From Bemisia tabaci (taxonomy: Eukaryota; Arthropoda; Insecta; Hemiptera; Aleyrodidae), in contig NC_092796.1 of assembly GCF_918797505.1 (NCBI RefSeq), positions 59,922,851-59,986,850 on the forward strand: 64,000 bases of DNA, written 5' to 3'. The notes beneath the pieces were generated by a model. The model made no database searches, had not been told where the DNA came from, and was given only the letters and a program-made list of their open reading frames with translations. The first letter of the stretch is position 1. Every line of letters begins with the position of its first letter. The position numbers and the translations under genes were made by a program. Positions 1 through 13,018 of this stretch are shown in pieces.

Positions 1-1647
1 TACGTCCAATTTCAACAAGCAGCCCACTGGTCCATTCAGTCCTCCCATTGGCGATTCGGTGGCTACATGGACGCAACATGGCAGCCCGGACGTTGGAGCC
101 CTGAAGAACCAATTAGAACGTGTCGGTGTCGTGTATCGATACACGGAAATGGGAATTTGCCGGAACCGACAGAGGACGTGCACAGCAGCGGAGCAAACAC
201 CGGAAACCGCGGGGAATGAAATTAAACTTGAGCGAGGCGCCCCTTTGAGGCCGGGCAGAGCGCGAGCTTTTGAACTCGACGAGAGCGCTCAAGAGCCGTG
301 AACGCGCTGACAACCCGCCCGCCCGCGGCTCTCGTGGAAATGTCCTCCGGGAGATTGGCGTTAAACGCCGAAACAGAGAACAAGAGCTCATCGCCGCAAC
401 TAATGTTTGGATTTTTTATTTCGCGCTCCGACCCCGCTGGCCGGCTCTGCTTCGCCGACTACGGCCATTATGCTCCTGACGCCACAGTGAATATCCTGGA
501 TACCTATCCCCGACTCGAATGCCTTTCCCGGGTGCGCACGTAATTTCCGCGGATCAACACTCAGCTGTGCTTCGTGGTGAACGTGTTGAGCGATTTGTTT
601 GATGATAAGAGCCAGTTTGACACATTTCCCTTGTAAATCGTTCGAATTTGAACGACAATCTCGTGAGGATAAACACTGATCCAATGTAATGCAAAAATAG
701 GGATCCCATGAATCTTGACTCGTGCGTAAAAAGAGATGTGAAACACTTGGCTAGATTGTTTACTCATGTAAATTGTGTATAAAATTTCTCTTCGAGCAAA
801 CCTGCATGCCTGTGGCTAAGAAATAAGTGCCCGCAAATACGGTAAATTTGAAAATGCTCGATTTCGATTGCGCAAATCCTGAGTTAAAGAGTATTTTAAA
901 CATTTCTAATTCATTCAACGCAAATTTCGGGCTATTTTACCTCCAAAAACGTTCATTTACTCGAATATCTTAGATGCGGCATACCTGTTATCTGATAAAT
1001 TATTCAAAAAAAAAATCAAAATTATAATTTGCAATCATTATGAGATAAATATGAATGTTTATCCTTTGGATTCCAAGTTTATTTGACTACATTGCTGAAA
1101 TGGCCAGCGCGAGATATTTCGGATATTTCGATCCTGGCTCTAGATTCCATTCACTTATTCCGCCGATGTGAACCAAACGCTACAAAAGGAGCTGGCGTCC
1201 CGTGGGTCCAATCGATTTGAAGCAAGATTCCGCCGTCAGCGTTAAATACCCAACCCGGAAGTAGGCAATTTTCGAAGGCGTATCCGGCTGATAATTTAGG
1301 TTTAAATCCAAGCCCCGCGGGGACTAGGATCAATCCGAGGGAGGGGCAATTTGTATTCTTTACAGTGTTATGCTCGGATCCTCACTGGAAAATGAAGGAG
1401 AGTAGAAAGCAACAAATAACTAAGCTTGTTCCTCCCTAAAGAATCCGAATACGAAGCAAAATTTCGCTTAGTTCCTGTAGGGCTTTTTTCAAGGTTGCCA
1501 CAGTCCGGGAAAACCGAGAAAACCAGGAAATGTCAGGGAATTTTAAAAAGACAGACATGGATAAATCTAGCTCTGAACTTTATAGGAGAACAGTCATTTT
1601 TCATGACATCTGGTCTATAACAGTCGCCATATTTCAGAAAAAACTGC
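1..1647 (+). other. No recognisable gene; GC-richer left edge
   Basis: The first 560 bases are GC-rich and contain several overlapping short ORFs on both strands, but none shows a family motif or plausible splice structure. The rest to 1647 is AT-rich single-copy-looking sequence. Confidence 0.5.
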
Positions 1648-1855
1648 CACTGAAAAAAAGGAATCTTTTTGCCGCCAAGAAGTATTTTTCTTGAATCAAG
1701 AACTTTACTGCTAAATATAAACATTTTTTTTTGCTTAGCCCGAGCATTTTTATCTTGTATCAAGAAAAATTCAGCTTAAATCAAGATACAAAAAATTCTT
1801 GGCGACAAATTCAAGAATCATCATGCTTGAGCCAAGCAATTTTTTTTTTCAGTGT
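1648..1855. mobile_element. MITE with CACTGAAAAAAA termini
   Basis: Starts cactgaaaaaaaggaatc and ends gcaattttttttttcagtg. Internal inverted copies of 'tcttgaatcaag'-type sequence strengthen the foldback. No coding capacity. Confidence 0.6.
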
Positions 1856-2125
1856 GAGTTTTCAAACAATAAGTCGGGTCATAGTTCGGGGGATTTTTGG
1901 TGAAAAAAAAACCTTTATGGAGAAAATAGTCACATTTAAACCAATAAAACACGCTCTCGAATTCAGGCCACTGAACCCTCAGACACCCTGTAGAAATGGA
2001 GCTATTTGGCCAAAATTGTTATTTATTTAGACGAGGTACCGTGTCTAGACGAAGTGAATCTTTGGCCACCTGGCGTTCTCCTTTCTTCGTCCAAATAATT
2101 GCATTTTAGGTGATCCGTGTATAAA

Positions 2126-2250
2126 TGAATCGGTTTCTATTAGGCGGGCGTCAGTCCAAAAACTCATGAGCCCTGGCTTTCCTTGATCACGCGGGATGCC
2201 AGGGCTCATCAGTTTTTGGAACTTACGCCCGTCTAACAGAAACCGATTCA
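2126..2250. mobile_element. 125-bp foldback hairpin
   Basis: Arms tgaatcggtttct / agaaaccgattca continue through 'gggcgt', 'ccaaaaact' and 'gagccctgg' with few mismatches, leaving a short loop around 2185-2200. Nearly the whole length is palindromic. Confidence 0.75.
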
Positions 2251-2837
2251 AACGGTAAAAGGATTAATCCCAGGTGGTCCAGAAAGCTTTTTGGCAGGCA
2301 ACGGAAGCTCGCTTAATCACCTCACAGCATCTAATCAAGCTCACGGATAAAGTTACATTTGTCGAAATTTGAGTGAAAAATTAGAGGGCGATCGACACGT
2401 CGTTCCGGCGGTAGAAACCACGAAAAATACAGCCTCAGGCTCAATTAACAGAAAAACGGTGCTATTTAAGGCTCGACGTGCTGCGCAGCGACTTGATAAT
2501 TGCTCGTTGACGAATAAAATGCGGGTGGGCATATTAAATTAGCCCGACCACATTTTTGATTTCCGAGCCGGACCAATTATCCTAAGTAGGACTTCTCTGA
2601 GAGCTGCGTCACCCCGCGCTGAATGAGAGGTCACCCAATGGAATTTCAGTCTTCGAACACGTTACTGCATTTTCATTAATTTGCCTGCCCAGTGAAAAGC
2701 TCTTCCGTTCACGCCCACTCCTTCTTTTCGTGGCTTCGGCCGGCCAATCCGCTGTGGCCAGTCTGCGACGAAATCCCGAATTTCGCCAGGAGGACGTTTT
2801 TATTTCCTTGTCCTCTTTGTGGAAAAGAGAAGAATCC

Positions 2838-2881
<44 letters not shown>

Positions 2882-3640
2882 ACTCATCCTATTGATTTTT
2901 GCTGATTTTATAATGTTTAATGGGTTTGTTACGTTTAAGAAATAAAGCAAACTGAGAGACGTTTTTGCAGAAAAAATCGCATAAAAATGACGTCAGGCAA
3001 ATCGGAAAAGTTTCAAATTCACTCCCAGAGTGCACAATTTACATGATTTGTTTCCCGCATTTTCGAACTTCCAGTGTTTATTGGCACTTATTCTCTGCCC
3101 CCTATTTTTAAAGGCGTTAATCAGGTATTCGAAAGAGAAAGAGAGATGTAAGAAACTCGGACTTAAATAAAGCGAAAATTTCGGAAGTTTTCCTAAAGCT
3201 TCTTAGCGCAAAATGAAAACTTTTCATAAGAAATACCGAATCAGAGAAAACGGCAAAACGCTTGTCTAACACTTGTCAAAAAATTGATGACAACCTGTGA
3301 GATTTGCGAAATTTCGTATTTAGGTATATATTTTGATTACGTTTTCTTACAATTTGGCTCGCTAATAATTCACGAAAAAAAGCACTCACAGTCATATGAA
3401 AGTAGAAAATTCCTAATTGACACAACTCAAATTGTGAATTAAAGAGTGATATCCAGATAAGTATTTTGATCCTCTGATTGTGGTTTCTGTGCGACTTTAT
3501 CATTAGACGACTAATTTCTAACTGAACCTAAGATTTGCAATTTGCGTTTTTCAAAAATACAACCTCTCATTAAGCGTATTTTGATGAATTTCTTAAGTAG
3601 AGTCATTCAATTGTACATCAACAGAGACGAGACTGAGAAT
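2251..3640 (+). other. Intergenic; poly-A tract at 2841-2880
   Basis: No gene. A run of about 40 A at 2841-2880 follows gaatccattt and could be a retroposon tail, but no body was recognised. 2300-2620 is GC-mixed, single-copy-looking sequence that might be conserved non-coding DNA. Confidence 0.4.
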
Positions 3641-3642
3641 TG

Positions 3643-4071
3643 ATGTGCGTCCATGTTCAAATCAGGAACAGTTGAATTTGCGATGGACATTGATTGCAGG
3701 AGTCTGGATGCGACTATTCAACCTCGATGGATGTGCGTGTTGCGTTCAGAAAACATGAAGGCGTTTTGAATTTTCATGATTTCGTAGCTTTTAAAGCAGT
3801 TATTCAAGCGTTATTTTATCATTTCATTTCGTTGTTTTATTTTATTATTATTTTTTTATTATTATTATTGGGTCAAGTGCTTGAAATCTAGCTGAATAAT
3901 ATACTTCATTACATAGCACATTTACATACGTCCGTACGCGTCCATGTTCAAATCAGGACCAGTTGAATGTGCAATGGACACTGATTGCAGGAGTCTAGAT
4001 GCAACTATTCAACCTCTATGGATGTGCGTGTTGCGTTCGGAATCATGAAGGCGTTTTGAATTTTCATGACA
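3643..4071 (+). repeat. Direct repeat pair, offset about 301 bp
   Basis: Segments about 3643-3780 and 3944-4071 are close copies: both contain gtccatgttcaaatcagga, tgattgcaggagtct and gaaggcgttttgaattttca. The middle resembles part of the large repeat at 44490-45126 ('aactattc...gatggatgt'). Confidence 0.75.
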
Positions 4072-4534
4072 ACGACGAAACTAGGTCGCTAGTCACCGAG
4101 CAATTTGACAACATCGGGAGCTGCTTTTGCGGCGAGCATCAACTTATCGCGCGAGAGAATAGCAATCGATTTGATAATCCAATTTGTAAAGAATTCGTCG
4201 GTATTAGGGCGGCGAAAAAACAGCTGCACTGGGTTGCATCCGATTATGAGGAGTCCCTACTCGCGTTCCCCGTTCCGGACCCCCCCCCTCCCCCTCACCC
4301 CCTCCCCTCGCCACTCTAGAGCCGTGACTGCTACTTTCACAAACTGTCGCGCTTTCCAGTTTGTTTTCGGCACGCCTGCTATCTAATAAATCCGTAACAA
4401 CCAACCTGTCACATCTCACCGAAATTTCAGTTTTTTGCAGCTTTCCAAACAGAATGCGTCAACCGTGGGCTCGAAGAACTCTAAAACGGTTCCCAGACGA
4501 ATCATCTGAAAAATTTTACCGAAAAAAAAGCATA
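4072..4534 (+). other. No gene; C-rich tract at 4280-4318
   Basis: Contains a pyrimidine run of C with few T or A at about 4279-4316. Short ORFs here lack any recognisable motif. Confidence 0.4.
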
Positions 4535-4793
4535 TACACTGTTAAAAATCGAGGAGTTTAATTCGGTGCCGGAGTCTATGTAGCGCCCGAAAACCCCGAG
4601 TGATATGAATACGAGGTGAAATTAACACCATAAAAGCGTATGAAACACCGCGAAAAGAGAGGATTCCGCTCCGTAATAGTGCGAGCCACTCTGTAAGGAG
4701 AATAGATTCCGCTCCACACTCATATCACTCGGAGTTTTTGGGCGCTATATGGACCCCGGCACAGAATTTCACTTTACAATTTTTAACAGCGTA
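4535..4793. mobile_element. MITE, long imperfect TIRs (tacactgttaaaaat ends)
   Basis: Left arm tacactgttaaaaatcgag pairs with the right end ...atttttaacagcgta. Homology continues through 'gtgccgg', 'tagcgccc' and 'gagtgatatga', about 90 bp per arm. Inner arms share gattccgctcc. Confidence 0.75.
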
Positions 4794-4967
4794 CAGAAAA
4801 AGTCTTATATCGTAAAAAAAAGGCCGAAATTAATTCAGTGTTCGATTCGGCTCGAGTAAACTCAAATTTTTTTTTTTGAGCTGTACACATAAAACGCTAA
4901 GTTCCTTTAAATTTATAACCTTTACAGTCAAGAATTTAAAACATTGCGCAAATATACATAAAAGTAC

Positions 4968-4971
<4 letters not shown>

Positions 4972-5014
<43 letters not shown>
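4972..5014. repeat. Poly-T tract, about 43 T
   Basis: Uninterrupted T run ending in ttttaaac. May be the tail of a minus-strand retroposon or a plain homopolymer. 5015-5768 beyond it holds no recognisable gene. Confidence 0.85.
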
Positions 5015-5018
<4 letters not shown>

Positions 5019-5768
5019 ATTCAATTGTTATACACGTACCTATCTCAATTTTTTTGCGTCACTGTATTACGCTAACATAAGTTTCGATTTTTGACCATCA
5101 AGTGCTTGTAACGAAAAATCAAACTACCGAATCATATCAAAGACAATAAACAAAACCGTTATTATAACGTATGGTATAAAAGTAATGTCTTCCTTTCAAA
5201 GATTTCCATTGAGTCCCTTCCTCAGTCACACAGGAAACGATCTTATTACCTTTATTCGATTATTTTATACTGATGAATGGCGCGTGTGCAAATATTAAAA
5301 ATATACTTGCAATTTGACATCGCCTTTTTCAAATGAGCACCGACCTGGGTGCCACCTCGTGTACTGCTCACTAAACGAATAATTTTCTTGTTCTATAACT
5401 TCACCAAAATAAACATATAAACTCTCGCTGCTCGCTTGTAAACAGGTCAATTTTTGTGTAGCGCCAGTCGCGCTAGTGTTCATTGATAAGTTAACACGCG
5501 ATACTTTCACATTCAAGTGCACCATTAACGGATGTTGCCAGCCTTACATGCAAAAAAGATTTTAATTTTGGGGGTGTGAAATAAATAATATCGTCGCGTG
5601 TCACGCAAATGGCAAAATATATATGGTACCAACTCCGCACTTTGTCCTTCGATGCCCAAGAAGAGTCAAATTGACCTGAGGCTCGCTGAAAACACGTCAC
5701 TTTGTGGGTTGGATGGGTCCGGCTCATATGAGCAAATACCCTCTTAAATAAAAGAATCATGCGACAAA

Positions 5769-6160
5769 TTGGAAAAAAAGGAGAAAAAATCGAATTTCAA
5801 CACAGCCGAAGATAGGAGAGGCGTATTCGGGCCACATTGTCTAGTTTTCCCCCTGGATCTGAGCGACACCTCATTGACAGTAAAGAGCGGAGCATTGCGA
5901 GTTCACGCTCGCGCCATCGCGCCTTCAATTTTTCAGACGCAACACGGACATCCATCAAGTACGAATAGTTGTATCTTTGCGCCGTCATCAACGCGCGTCC
6001 TTTCCGTTACTCTATTCCCACACTGTGTTGGTTTCGTTCGTTGTTTTACCGATCGACTATATCTATCTTGCAATCGTTCTGCAATTGCTCTTGACGACCC
6101 TTTAGTAAACGAGAAAACTTCTCCATGTACGCGTGAAATAAGAGGCACAAAAACAAGATA
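5769..6160 (-). mobile_element. Truncated copy of the large TTAA-CCCTTAG-ended repeat
   Basis: Minus strand carries the same body as 44490-44790 and the minus strand of 54490-54795: 'cggcgcaaagatacaactattcgt', 'ttgatggatgtccgtgttg', 'attgaaggcgcgatggcgcg' and 'cttcggctgtgttgaa'. The downstream half is missing. Short ORFs over it are repeat shadows. Confidence 0.7.
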
Positions 6161-9100
6161 GATATAAATTAGAGATAAAGTGTAGATATTTTTTTCAAAT
6201 AGTTATGCTAACCCACCCTACAATGTAACAATATTCAATAGGTTCAATCTCATGAAATAGATTTGCAACTAAACCAGAATTTCATGAAAGAAAAAAAACT
6301 CTGTATAAAGCCATCAGCGAGTTCGGAATATATGTTCACGCCTGGCCTTTTATCCAAAGCCTTGTGTTCAAGATTTAAATAGTTCACGTATATCTCGAGG
6401 CTTTGCTCTGAAAAATGTTGGTTTTTTCGCTGACTGTGGATAATGTGATTTTTGGAGTCATGTGAAAATGTATTTAAGCGTTTCGGCCGACGACACCACA
6501 AGAAAAAATAATACTCGAGCCTCCAAAAGTGACTGACTGCATTGAACAGCGTACGTGCAGAAGATGGTACCATGTTTTGGTTCGACGTGATGAATGAGAT
6601 GCGTGTGAGCTTTAATTAATTTTTGATCATCACGAGCCAGGAATGCGTTGATCAGTATTTACATGCTGCGACGTGCGACACACAGTGGATCGGGTCAATC
6701 GGAAAGGTCGGACATGGCATTTTTAACTAAAACTACAAATTTTGAAGTTTAATTCGTCACGTTTTAAATTTTAAGAGGTGCATCCAGAGGAAAATTTCAC
6801 GAGGAAATAAATGGAGCCACTTTTAAAACCTCAAATTTTTGAATGAATGAAGTTATGAGCTTTTAAAGTTTCCAAATTTTGTCCAACTTCCCCCATTGAC
6901 TCGATCCACTGTGCGGCGGTTAAAATTCAATCGGAGCTTTGATAATAGCTGTCACGAGAACGCATTCAGGGCAAACAACTGAAATAACACGTTCTCAGGG
7001 GATTTGTTCAATAAAAACGGACCTCGATCATTTTCGATTTTCAAATGTTTACTTTTGCTCCCTCTAACAGATGAATTCCAGCCTACACGTAAATTTGTTC
7101 TGTATTTGAACGTGCGCAGAAATAATAAAACTCCCACCCTGAGAGCCTGATTTAAGTGTCATCTCAAGAATGAAAACTTTTTCGCGAAAACTTGAGGTAT
7201 GCAATTATAAAATTAAAACTAGGTGTAATATACAGTTACTACACGACTGATTATCGACGTTATGAACAGTTTTTTGTTTTGATCCTTACCAAATAATTAA
7301 GAGAACAGAATTTAGATGTAAATTCATAGCGAAACCACAAAAAAAAAACAGTGGGAAACAAGGCTAAAAATTCACGAGCATTCGCCGGACGTTTCGGCTG
7401 GTGACTCAAGCCATCATCAACTGCTAAAATAAATACACAATTAAAAAATAAGGCTAAAAACACAACTACATTGAAAACCGTGCGATCAGCCCTGACAAAA
7501 TTAAGACTGATCTGGAAATTATTAATAATAATTATTATCGGTACATTAATATCGGTAATGAAATCCAGTCTTACAATGCTAAGTTCTATTGGTTTCTATA
7601 ACAAACCCATTAAATTCTTGGATCCGAATCAACAGCATCACATCTAGCGCAATAAATTTGACTTCAAAGTGCGGTGTACATGCTGCGTAATGCACCTATG
7701 AAGGTAGCCTATGGTTTTAATCGAGTTTTCCGTGCACTAATTACAACGGTACCAACCCATTCCTCGCACCAATCAGTGGAAAATTTCAGGTGTGGTTGTG
7801 ACAATTGAATGTAGCAAATTATTTTGAAACTTCATATTACTTCATTATTATGAGAACAGTAGGCCTATACAGTGGGATGCCAAATTACATTATTTTATTA
7901 ATATTGGCTTTTAGCTCGATTTTTGCATCATCAGTTTGTCCCTGTAGACTTATACTTGTATACTATAGCTGTAAAACATATACATTTACGATACTAAGTT
8001 ACATTCGTAGACTCAAGTTGGATTTCGTCCACTTCTTACCAGGATTCAAAGGATGGCTGGCAGAACCTTTAAGACTTCCTCTGTGAGAGAAAGTAGGTGG
8101 AATGTTGCTCGATGTGCTGCTGTCCTCCCAGTCGGTCTAGTGCAAATCCACCGTAATCAACCGAGATAGGGAGTGGAGTACACTCCGGAGCTTTAAAAGC
8201 GTCCTTTACGAGCCTTTAAAAGGCAATGGACGCACGTGTCTGCAATAGGAATCACGCTAGCATAAGTTCTCTTGCACTGTATGGTCATCTCTAAGATACT
8301 TCGCCCTGCGATTCAAAATTCAATCCCACTCCAGGTGATATCCTCAAGAAATCAAGAGAATTGCCCTTTTTTCATCTTTTTTTCTGCTTCGCTATTGTTT
8401 ACTTTGTTATTCAACGATTATTTTTCTCCCAGTTTTCCGATTTCTTCCAAAAAAATCGTCACCTGGCTGACAAAAGGGCGTAACTACTGCCCGAAAAAGC
8501 GGTAAATTGTACGAATGACAGGACACATTGCAGAATGTAGTTACACCTGTACCGCCTATGTTAGGAAAGTGACTATATAATCTTTCATGATGAATCAAAA
8601 TTAACGAACAAAGAGAAATGAATATGATTCTCTTATGAGTGGAGTTCTTTTCGAACGAATTCGAGGAAAAATGTAAAGCGCCCCTCCCTCCCCCCCATAT
8701 CTAAAGCTCATTGAAAGTTTTATATTTTTTATGTTTAAGAAAAAGTAGCGAATAGAAATGTATGCTTTTCACTCTCCAAATACACTCTAAATAATAAAAA
8801 TAAAAAATAAATGCAATTTATTATTCTCAGGCACTGAAACTTCACATTTATTAAAACTTGCGTAACGAATTAAAATTCTGAGAGCTCGTGCAATATACAC
8901 ATATCGCAAAGAACGTGGCCGGACGGATATAAGAATTTTAATGAAATGTTGCCAAACTGTTCTCTAGTCATCTTTTATGATCGTTTTACGCCTTCATCTC
9001 TCTTCATCTTTATTACGAGGTAATCTGAGTTGCTTTTTCGTGTCGTTATTGGTCTGGTAAAATATTTTTTTCTCCAGACATCTGAAATCCTTGTTCAACC

Positions 9101-10074
9101 TGGTATTCAATTGGATAGAAACAGAAATCGATATATCATTTCACGTTCAAGAGCTCAACGTGGCACATAACTCGCCCGCTTACTTAATTAATTTCAGCTC
9201 TTACCCTCTCCATCGTGAGTTTTAATCATCTCTCAGAATAGTGTTAATTCTTGCTTGTGATTAACCGAAGTTACCAAATGGTTAGAAAAAAACGTGCATT
9301 TCTTGTGAATAGTAAGAGCACTGAATTTTTCAAGAATTTTACCGTCAGCATGAAATCTGACTCCAATGCACTCAGCTCTGCGAGCCCTCTGAATAGTGTC
9401 TAAAGTCAGAAGGACGAACCAATTAATGAAACAAGTGAACACACTTAATTCAAGTTATTCTGCGTAAAGTTTTGAAGCGAACACAATTAAAAAAATAATG
9501 AAAGTAAATTCTGTTGAGTTGTTTTGTTAAAATTAAAAACATAGTTGAAGTAAGATCGGAAGGAGAATAGTGTAAAATGTCAATATTCACCACTTTTTTG
9601 ATTATTGATTCGTAGCTTACCCACGCAAGACAGGTATAAGGCTCCGTCAAATGAATATTCAGCGTCACCTTTGGCTACGAGTTACGACTAAAACCTTTGA
9701 ACTGTAAATCAAACATTAGTGATCTTCAAAGTAAACAAAAATCACATAATATCGGCAAGCAGTTTCATTATTCTCTGTTCATGAAGTAAAGAGAATCGCC
9801 TATTTTCTTCAATACACTCTGCAGCTCTTTCCAGACAATAATTCCAGGACAAGAATTTCAGTTAAATCAACCGAAAATCTCTGTAAATAGACAGGAGGTC
9901 TTATTGAAATAACAGAAATGCTATTCGAAACAAAGAGATTTCCTGTTGACTCAATGATACTTTGACGTAATTTATTAATGACTATTATTATCTATGGAAT
10001 TGTTACGGTTAGGACCTTAAGTAATCCATTTAGCACGCTTGACTAAGTTTCTGAAGTGCGGGCGTACGGAACAT
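6161..10074 (+). other. Intergenic, no recognisable gene
   Basis: AT-rich sequence. Short ORFs up to about 107 codons show low-complexity or random composition; none has a family motif plus splice sites. I see no strong repeat except minor homopolymers. Confidence 0.4.
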
Positions 10075-10420
10075 AGGATCAACCGAAAGTGGAAACGCAG
10101 ACCCGTATGCAGCAGTTGTGAACTTAGAGTACATCAGAGTCGCTAATTCAGTATGCACTTGAACGCGCTAAATTCAATCCTTGAATCGCTATAGCCTTCG
10201 CCTCCCGTTCGCCAAAACTGTGAAACAAGTGTGAGCGATGCTGCGTTTTTCAACACGGCGGCTTATGGAAACCTCGCAAGCTGGGAGTGTTTTTCGGGAT
10301 TTATTAATTTAAATCGATAATTATTCTCTAATTGAGCAATGTGGTGAGTTGACCACTATGATGCGGTCATCTACGTTCCAATACGCGATTCTGCGTCCCT
10401 GCTTTCGGTTGATCCTGTAA
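10075..10420. mobile_element. TIR element with aggatcaaccgaaag ends
   Basis: Left end aggatcaaccgaaagtgga and right end (reverse complement) aggatcaaccgaaagcaggg share about 26 bp including cgcaga. About 345 bp, no coding capacity. Confidence 0.6.
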
Positions 10421-10472
10421 TCTGCACGTCCACATTTGAGAAACTTGGTGGAGCGTGTTGGGTACAGTGCCC

Positions 10473-10708
10473 ATAGGCGTAGCTAGGTCATTTTGCTGGG
10501 GGGGGGGGGCCTGGGGGGTATGGAATAACCCCCAGCTCAATGGGGGTCAAATTTTTTGAAATGTTAACTCTATTTGAGCGCATTTCGAGGCACTTGTGGC
10601 GCTAATCTTCCTTCAATTTCTGCCTAAAAATCACCCAGTTTTATGCATTTAAGGTTAAAATACTTTGAAATTGTTGCATTCAACAGGCTATACTATTTAT
10701 TATAGGCA
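10473..10708. mobile_element. Left part of a CATAGGCGTAGCTAGG element
   Basis: Shares about 235 bp with 11689-11945, from 'cataggcgtagctaggtca' through 'ctatttgagcgcattt' to 'ttgttgcattcaacagg'. It contains a run of about 13 G. Its right side is cut off by the family A MITE at 10711. Confidence 0.7.
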
Positions 10709-10710
10709 TA

Positions 10711-10965
10711 TCGACGGTGAAACTACCAAACCACGTATCTCGGTTTGCGACGTCGCAGACTTCCGGTCATACTTTATTTTTTAAATGAAAAACTACTTAA
10801 CATCCAGTCTTGAAAATTTCTGTGATTTTTCCTCTTTGTGCGGAGAAAATTCCGTGAAAATTTCAAGGAATGATATTGATTTGGTCTACTTCAAAAAAAT
10901 AAAATGTGAACGTAGATTTTTAAACACCGCAAACGAGATACGTGGTTTGGTAGTTTCACCGTCGA
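10711..10965. mobile_element. Family A MITE, copy 1
   Basis: TIR tcgacggtgaaactaccaaa on both ends (about 35 bp), flanked by TA on each side. Almost identical to 23891-24145, so recent. The TA target suggests a Tc1/mariner-type mobiliser (inference). Confidence 0.85.
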
Positions 10966-11160
10966 TATGTTAGGCATGGTTGACTAACATACTGAATACA
11001 TACTAATATACTACATGTTTACTAATTGCCGAAATATTTACTTTCTATTTGTGACGCATGAAAAATGCAAAAATTGAAAGGTAAAGAAGAAAAAGAAAAC
11101 ACTGTTTGTAATGCTTCTTTTGATGGTATCAGCTTGCTGCGTGTAGTAAAATGAGTAAAC

Positions 11161-11500
11161 TAACAACGTGTTGCGTTCAGTTAGATCACGCAACTAAACT
11201 AACCTCCCGGAGAAACGAGAAGTATAGCCAGATTTGAAGGCGTTCGAAGCGTTTGGTTGGGTCACGCAACTAAACTAACTTCCCGGCAAAGCGGGAGGTA
11301 TCGCCAGATTTGAAGGCGTTTAAGTTCGTTGGTCCGCAACTAACTAACCTCCCGAAACGGGGTATCGCAGATTGAAGGTGTTCTAAGCGTTCAGTGGTCA
11401 CGCAACTAAACTACCCTCTTGATAAAGCGGGATGTATAGCCAGTATTTGAAGGCTCTCCCGGCGTTCATAAACTAACAGTTAACTAAGCGTTCACTAAAA
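11161..11500 (+). repeat. Minisatellite, about 80-bp unit, four diverging units
   Basis: Units read 'gtcacgcaactaaactaac', then cctcccgg...cgggaggtat, then 'agccagatttgaaggcgtt'. Each unit has its own small hairpin (cctcccg / cgggagg). The fourth unit is degraded. Confidence 0.8.
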
Positions 11501-11688
11501 CTTGCCAGGTTCCAAAAGATTTTCAGGCAGAACTAACATTTATTTCAGTCATATAAGATTAAGCAGACGACTGCGATGTGAGCCTTATAAATGCATTTTA
11601 TCTTTTGCACCAGGGAACTAAAAGTTCTGGCTCATCCAAAAAAAGCACCTATCTGCGCCTATCTATCCCATCTGCAAGAGACTAATCA

Positions 11689-12101
11689 TAGGCATAGCTA
11701 GGTCATTTTGCTGGGGGGCCTGGCCTCCCACCACCAGGGGGTCTGGGGCGTATGGAATATCCCCCAGCCCAGTGGGGGGTCCGGGGGGCCTCCCCCGAAA
11801 AATTTTTGAAATTTTAACTCTATTTGAGCGCATTTTGAGGCACTAAGGGCGCTAATTTTTCTTCAATTTCTGCCTAAAAATCGCCCAGTTTCATGTATTT
11901 TAAGGTAAAAATACTTTGAAATTGTTGCATTCAACAGGTTATTCTATTAATAGGCATCCTCTCGCGGGCCACAACGACAGAGACTTACCGTTGAAGATGG
12001 TGTTTCTGCACCATCCAGAATTTCTGGGGGGGGGGGCAGATGATGCTATTTCCAATTCTGGGGGGCCAGGCCCCCCCTGCCCCCCCTTTCTACGCCTCTG
12101 A
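11689..12101. mobile_element. Complete CATAGGC/CAGAGGCGTAG element
   Basis: Left end ataggcatagctaggtca, right end (reverse complement) cagaggcgtagaaagggg. G/C runs lie next to both ends. The sister 10473 copy lacks the right end. No clear target duplication. Confidence 0.65.
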
Positions 12102-12548
12102 CAGTGCCTATAGGTTACATTTCCTCCGGGTTTATAAAGCCCACATTGTTCAGCGCTAAATATCCGATCGTTCAATCCGATAACCAACTACATGCTAGCA
12201 CAGTCAGTCAACGGGTTGCTTACAATCCAATCTACGTCATCAATAAAGTGGATGAGAAAAAATTACAGGCTAACGTCATTTTGCTAACTTCAATGCTGAC
12301 TCAAAAATTGCGTCTAAATGACCACCGGCCATGCTGTATTTTGATCTGATGATGGATATTTAAAATTTCGGCAATTACGCAAATGAGGACGGCAACGCTG
12401 CTGCTTGTCATGTCTTCGACAGTTTGTCTTGTCTTATTAACCCGTTCGAATTATTTAACGATCGAAATTTGCTGAAGTTAACTCGTCAGTCCGACAAGAC
12501 ATACTATCGTCCGTGCTTTGTCGGCCGTTTTCAACAATCAAGCTGCTG

Positions 12549-12664
12549 GATGGGTGTTCACTCGAAGTTCCGAAGTGGTAACGTAGGATAGCACCACAGC
12601 GGTGCTGCGTCATAGAACGCAGGATCTCAAAAATGCGGTCCTACATCATTCATGTGAACACCCA
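12549..12664. mobile_element. Short MITE, tgggtgttcact ends
   Basis: Left tgggtgttcactcga and right tcatgtgaacaccca are inverted, with 'aggatagcacc...ggtgctgcgt' inside. About 116 bp. Confidence 0.6.
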
Positions 12665-12776
12665 TTAGAGGCATGAAATTTTGTATCAAATCATTGTCAT
12701 GCGTTAAGTTTATTACTAAAACCTCATGAAGCAAAAGACAGTTGGTTTTGACTCGTGCAAATAAGTTGAATACAAA

Positions 12777-13018
12777 TCGACGGTGAAACTACCAGGCCAC
12801 GTATCTCGTTTGCGGTGTTTGAACATTTCCGCTCACATTTTATTTTTTTTAGAGAGAGCAAATCAGTATCATTCCTTGAAATTTTCACAGATTTCTCTCT
12901 GCACGAAGAGGAAAAATCATGGAAGTTTTCAAGAACTGACGTTGCAGAGTTTTTCATTTAAGAAGTGAAGTCTACAACGCCGCAAACCGAAATACGGGGT
13001 CTCGCAGTTTCACCGTCA
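12777..13018. mobile_element. Family A MITE, copy 2 (diverged, inverted orientation)
   Basis: Ends tcgacggtgaaactaccagg and ...gcagtttcaccgtcaaa. The interior matches the reverse complement of copies 1 and 4. More diverged, without an intact TA pair. Confidence 0.8.
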
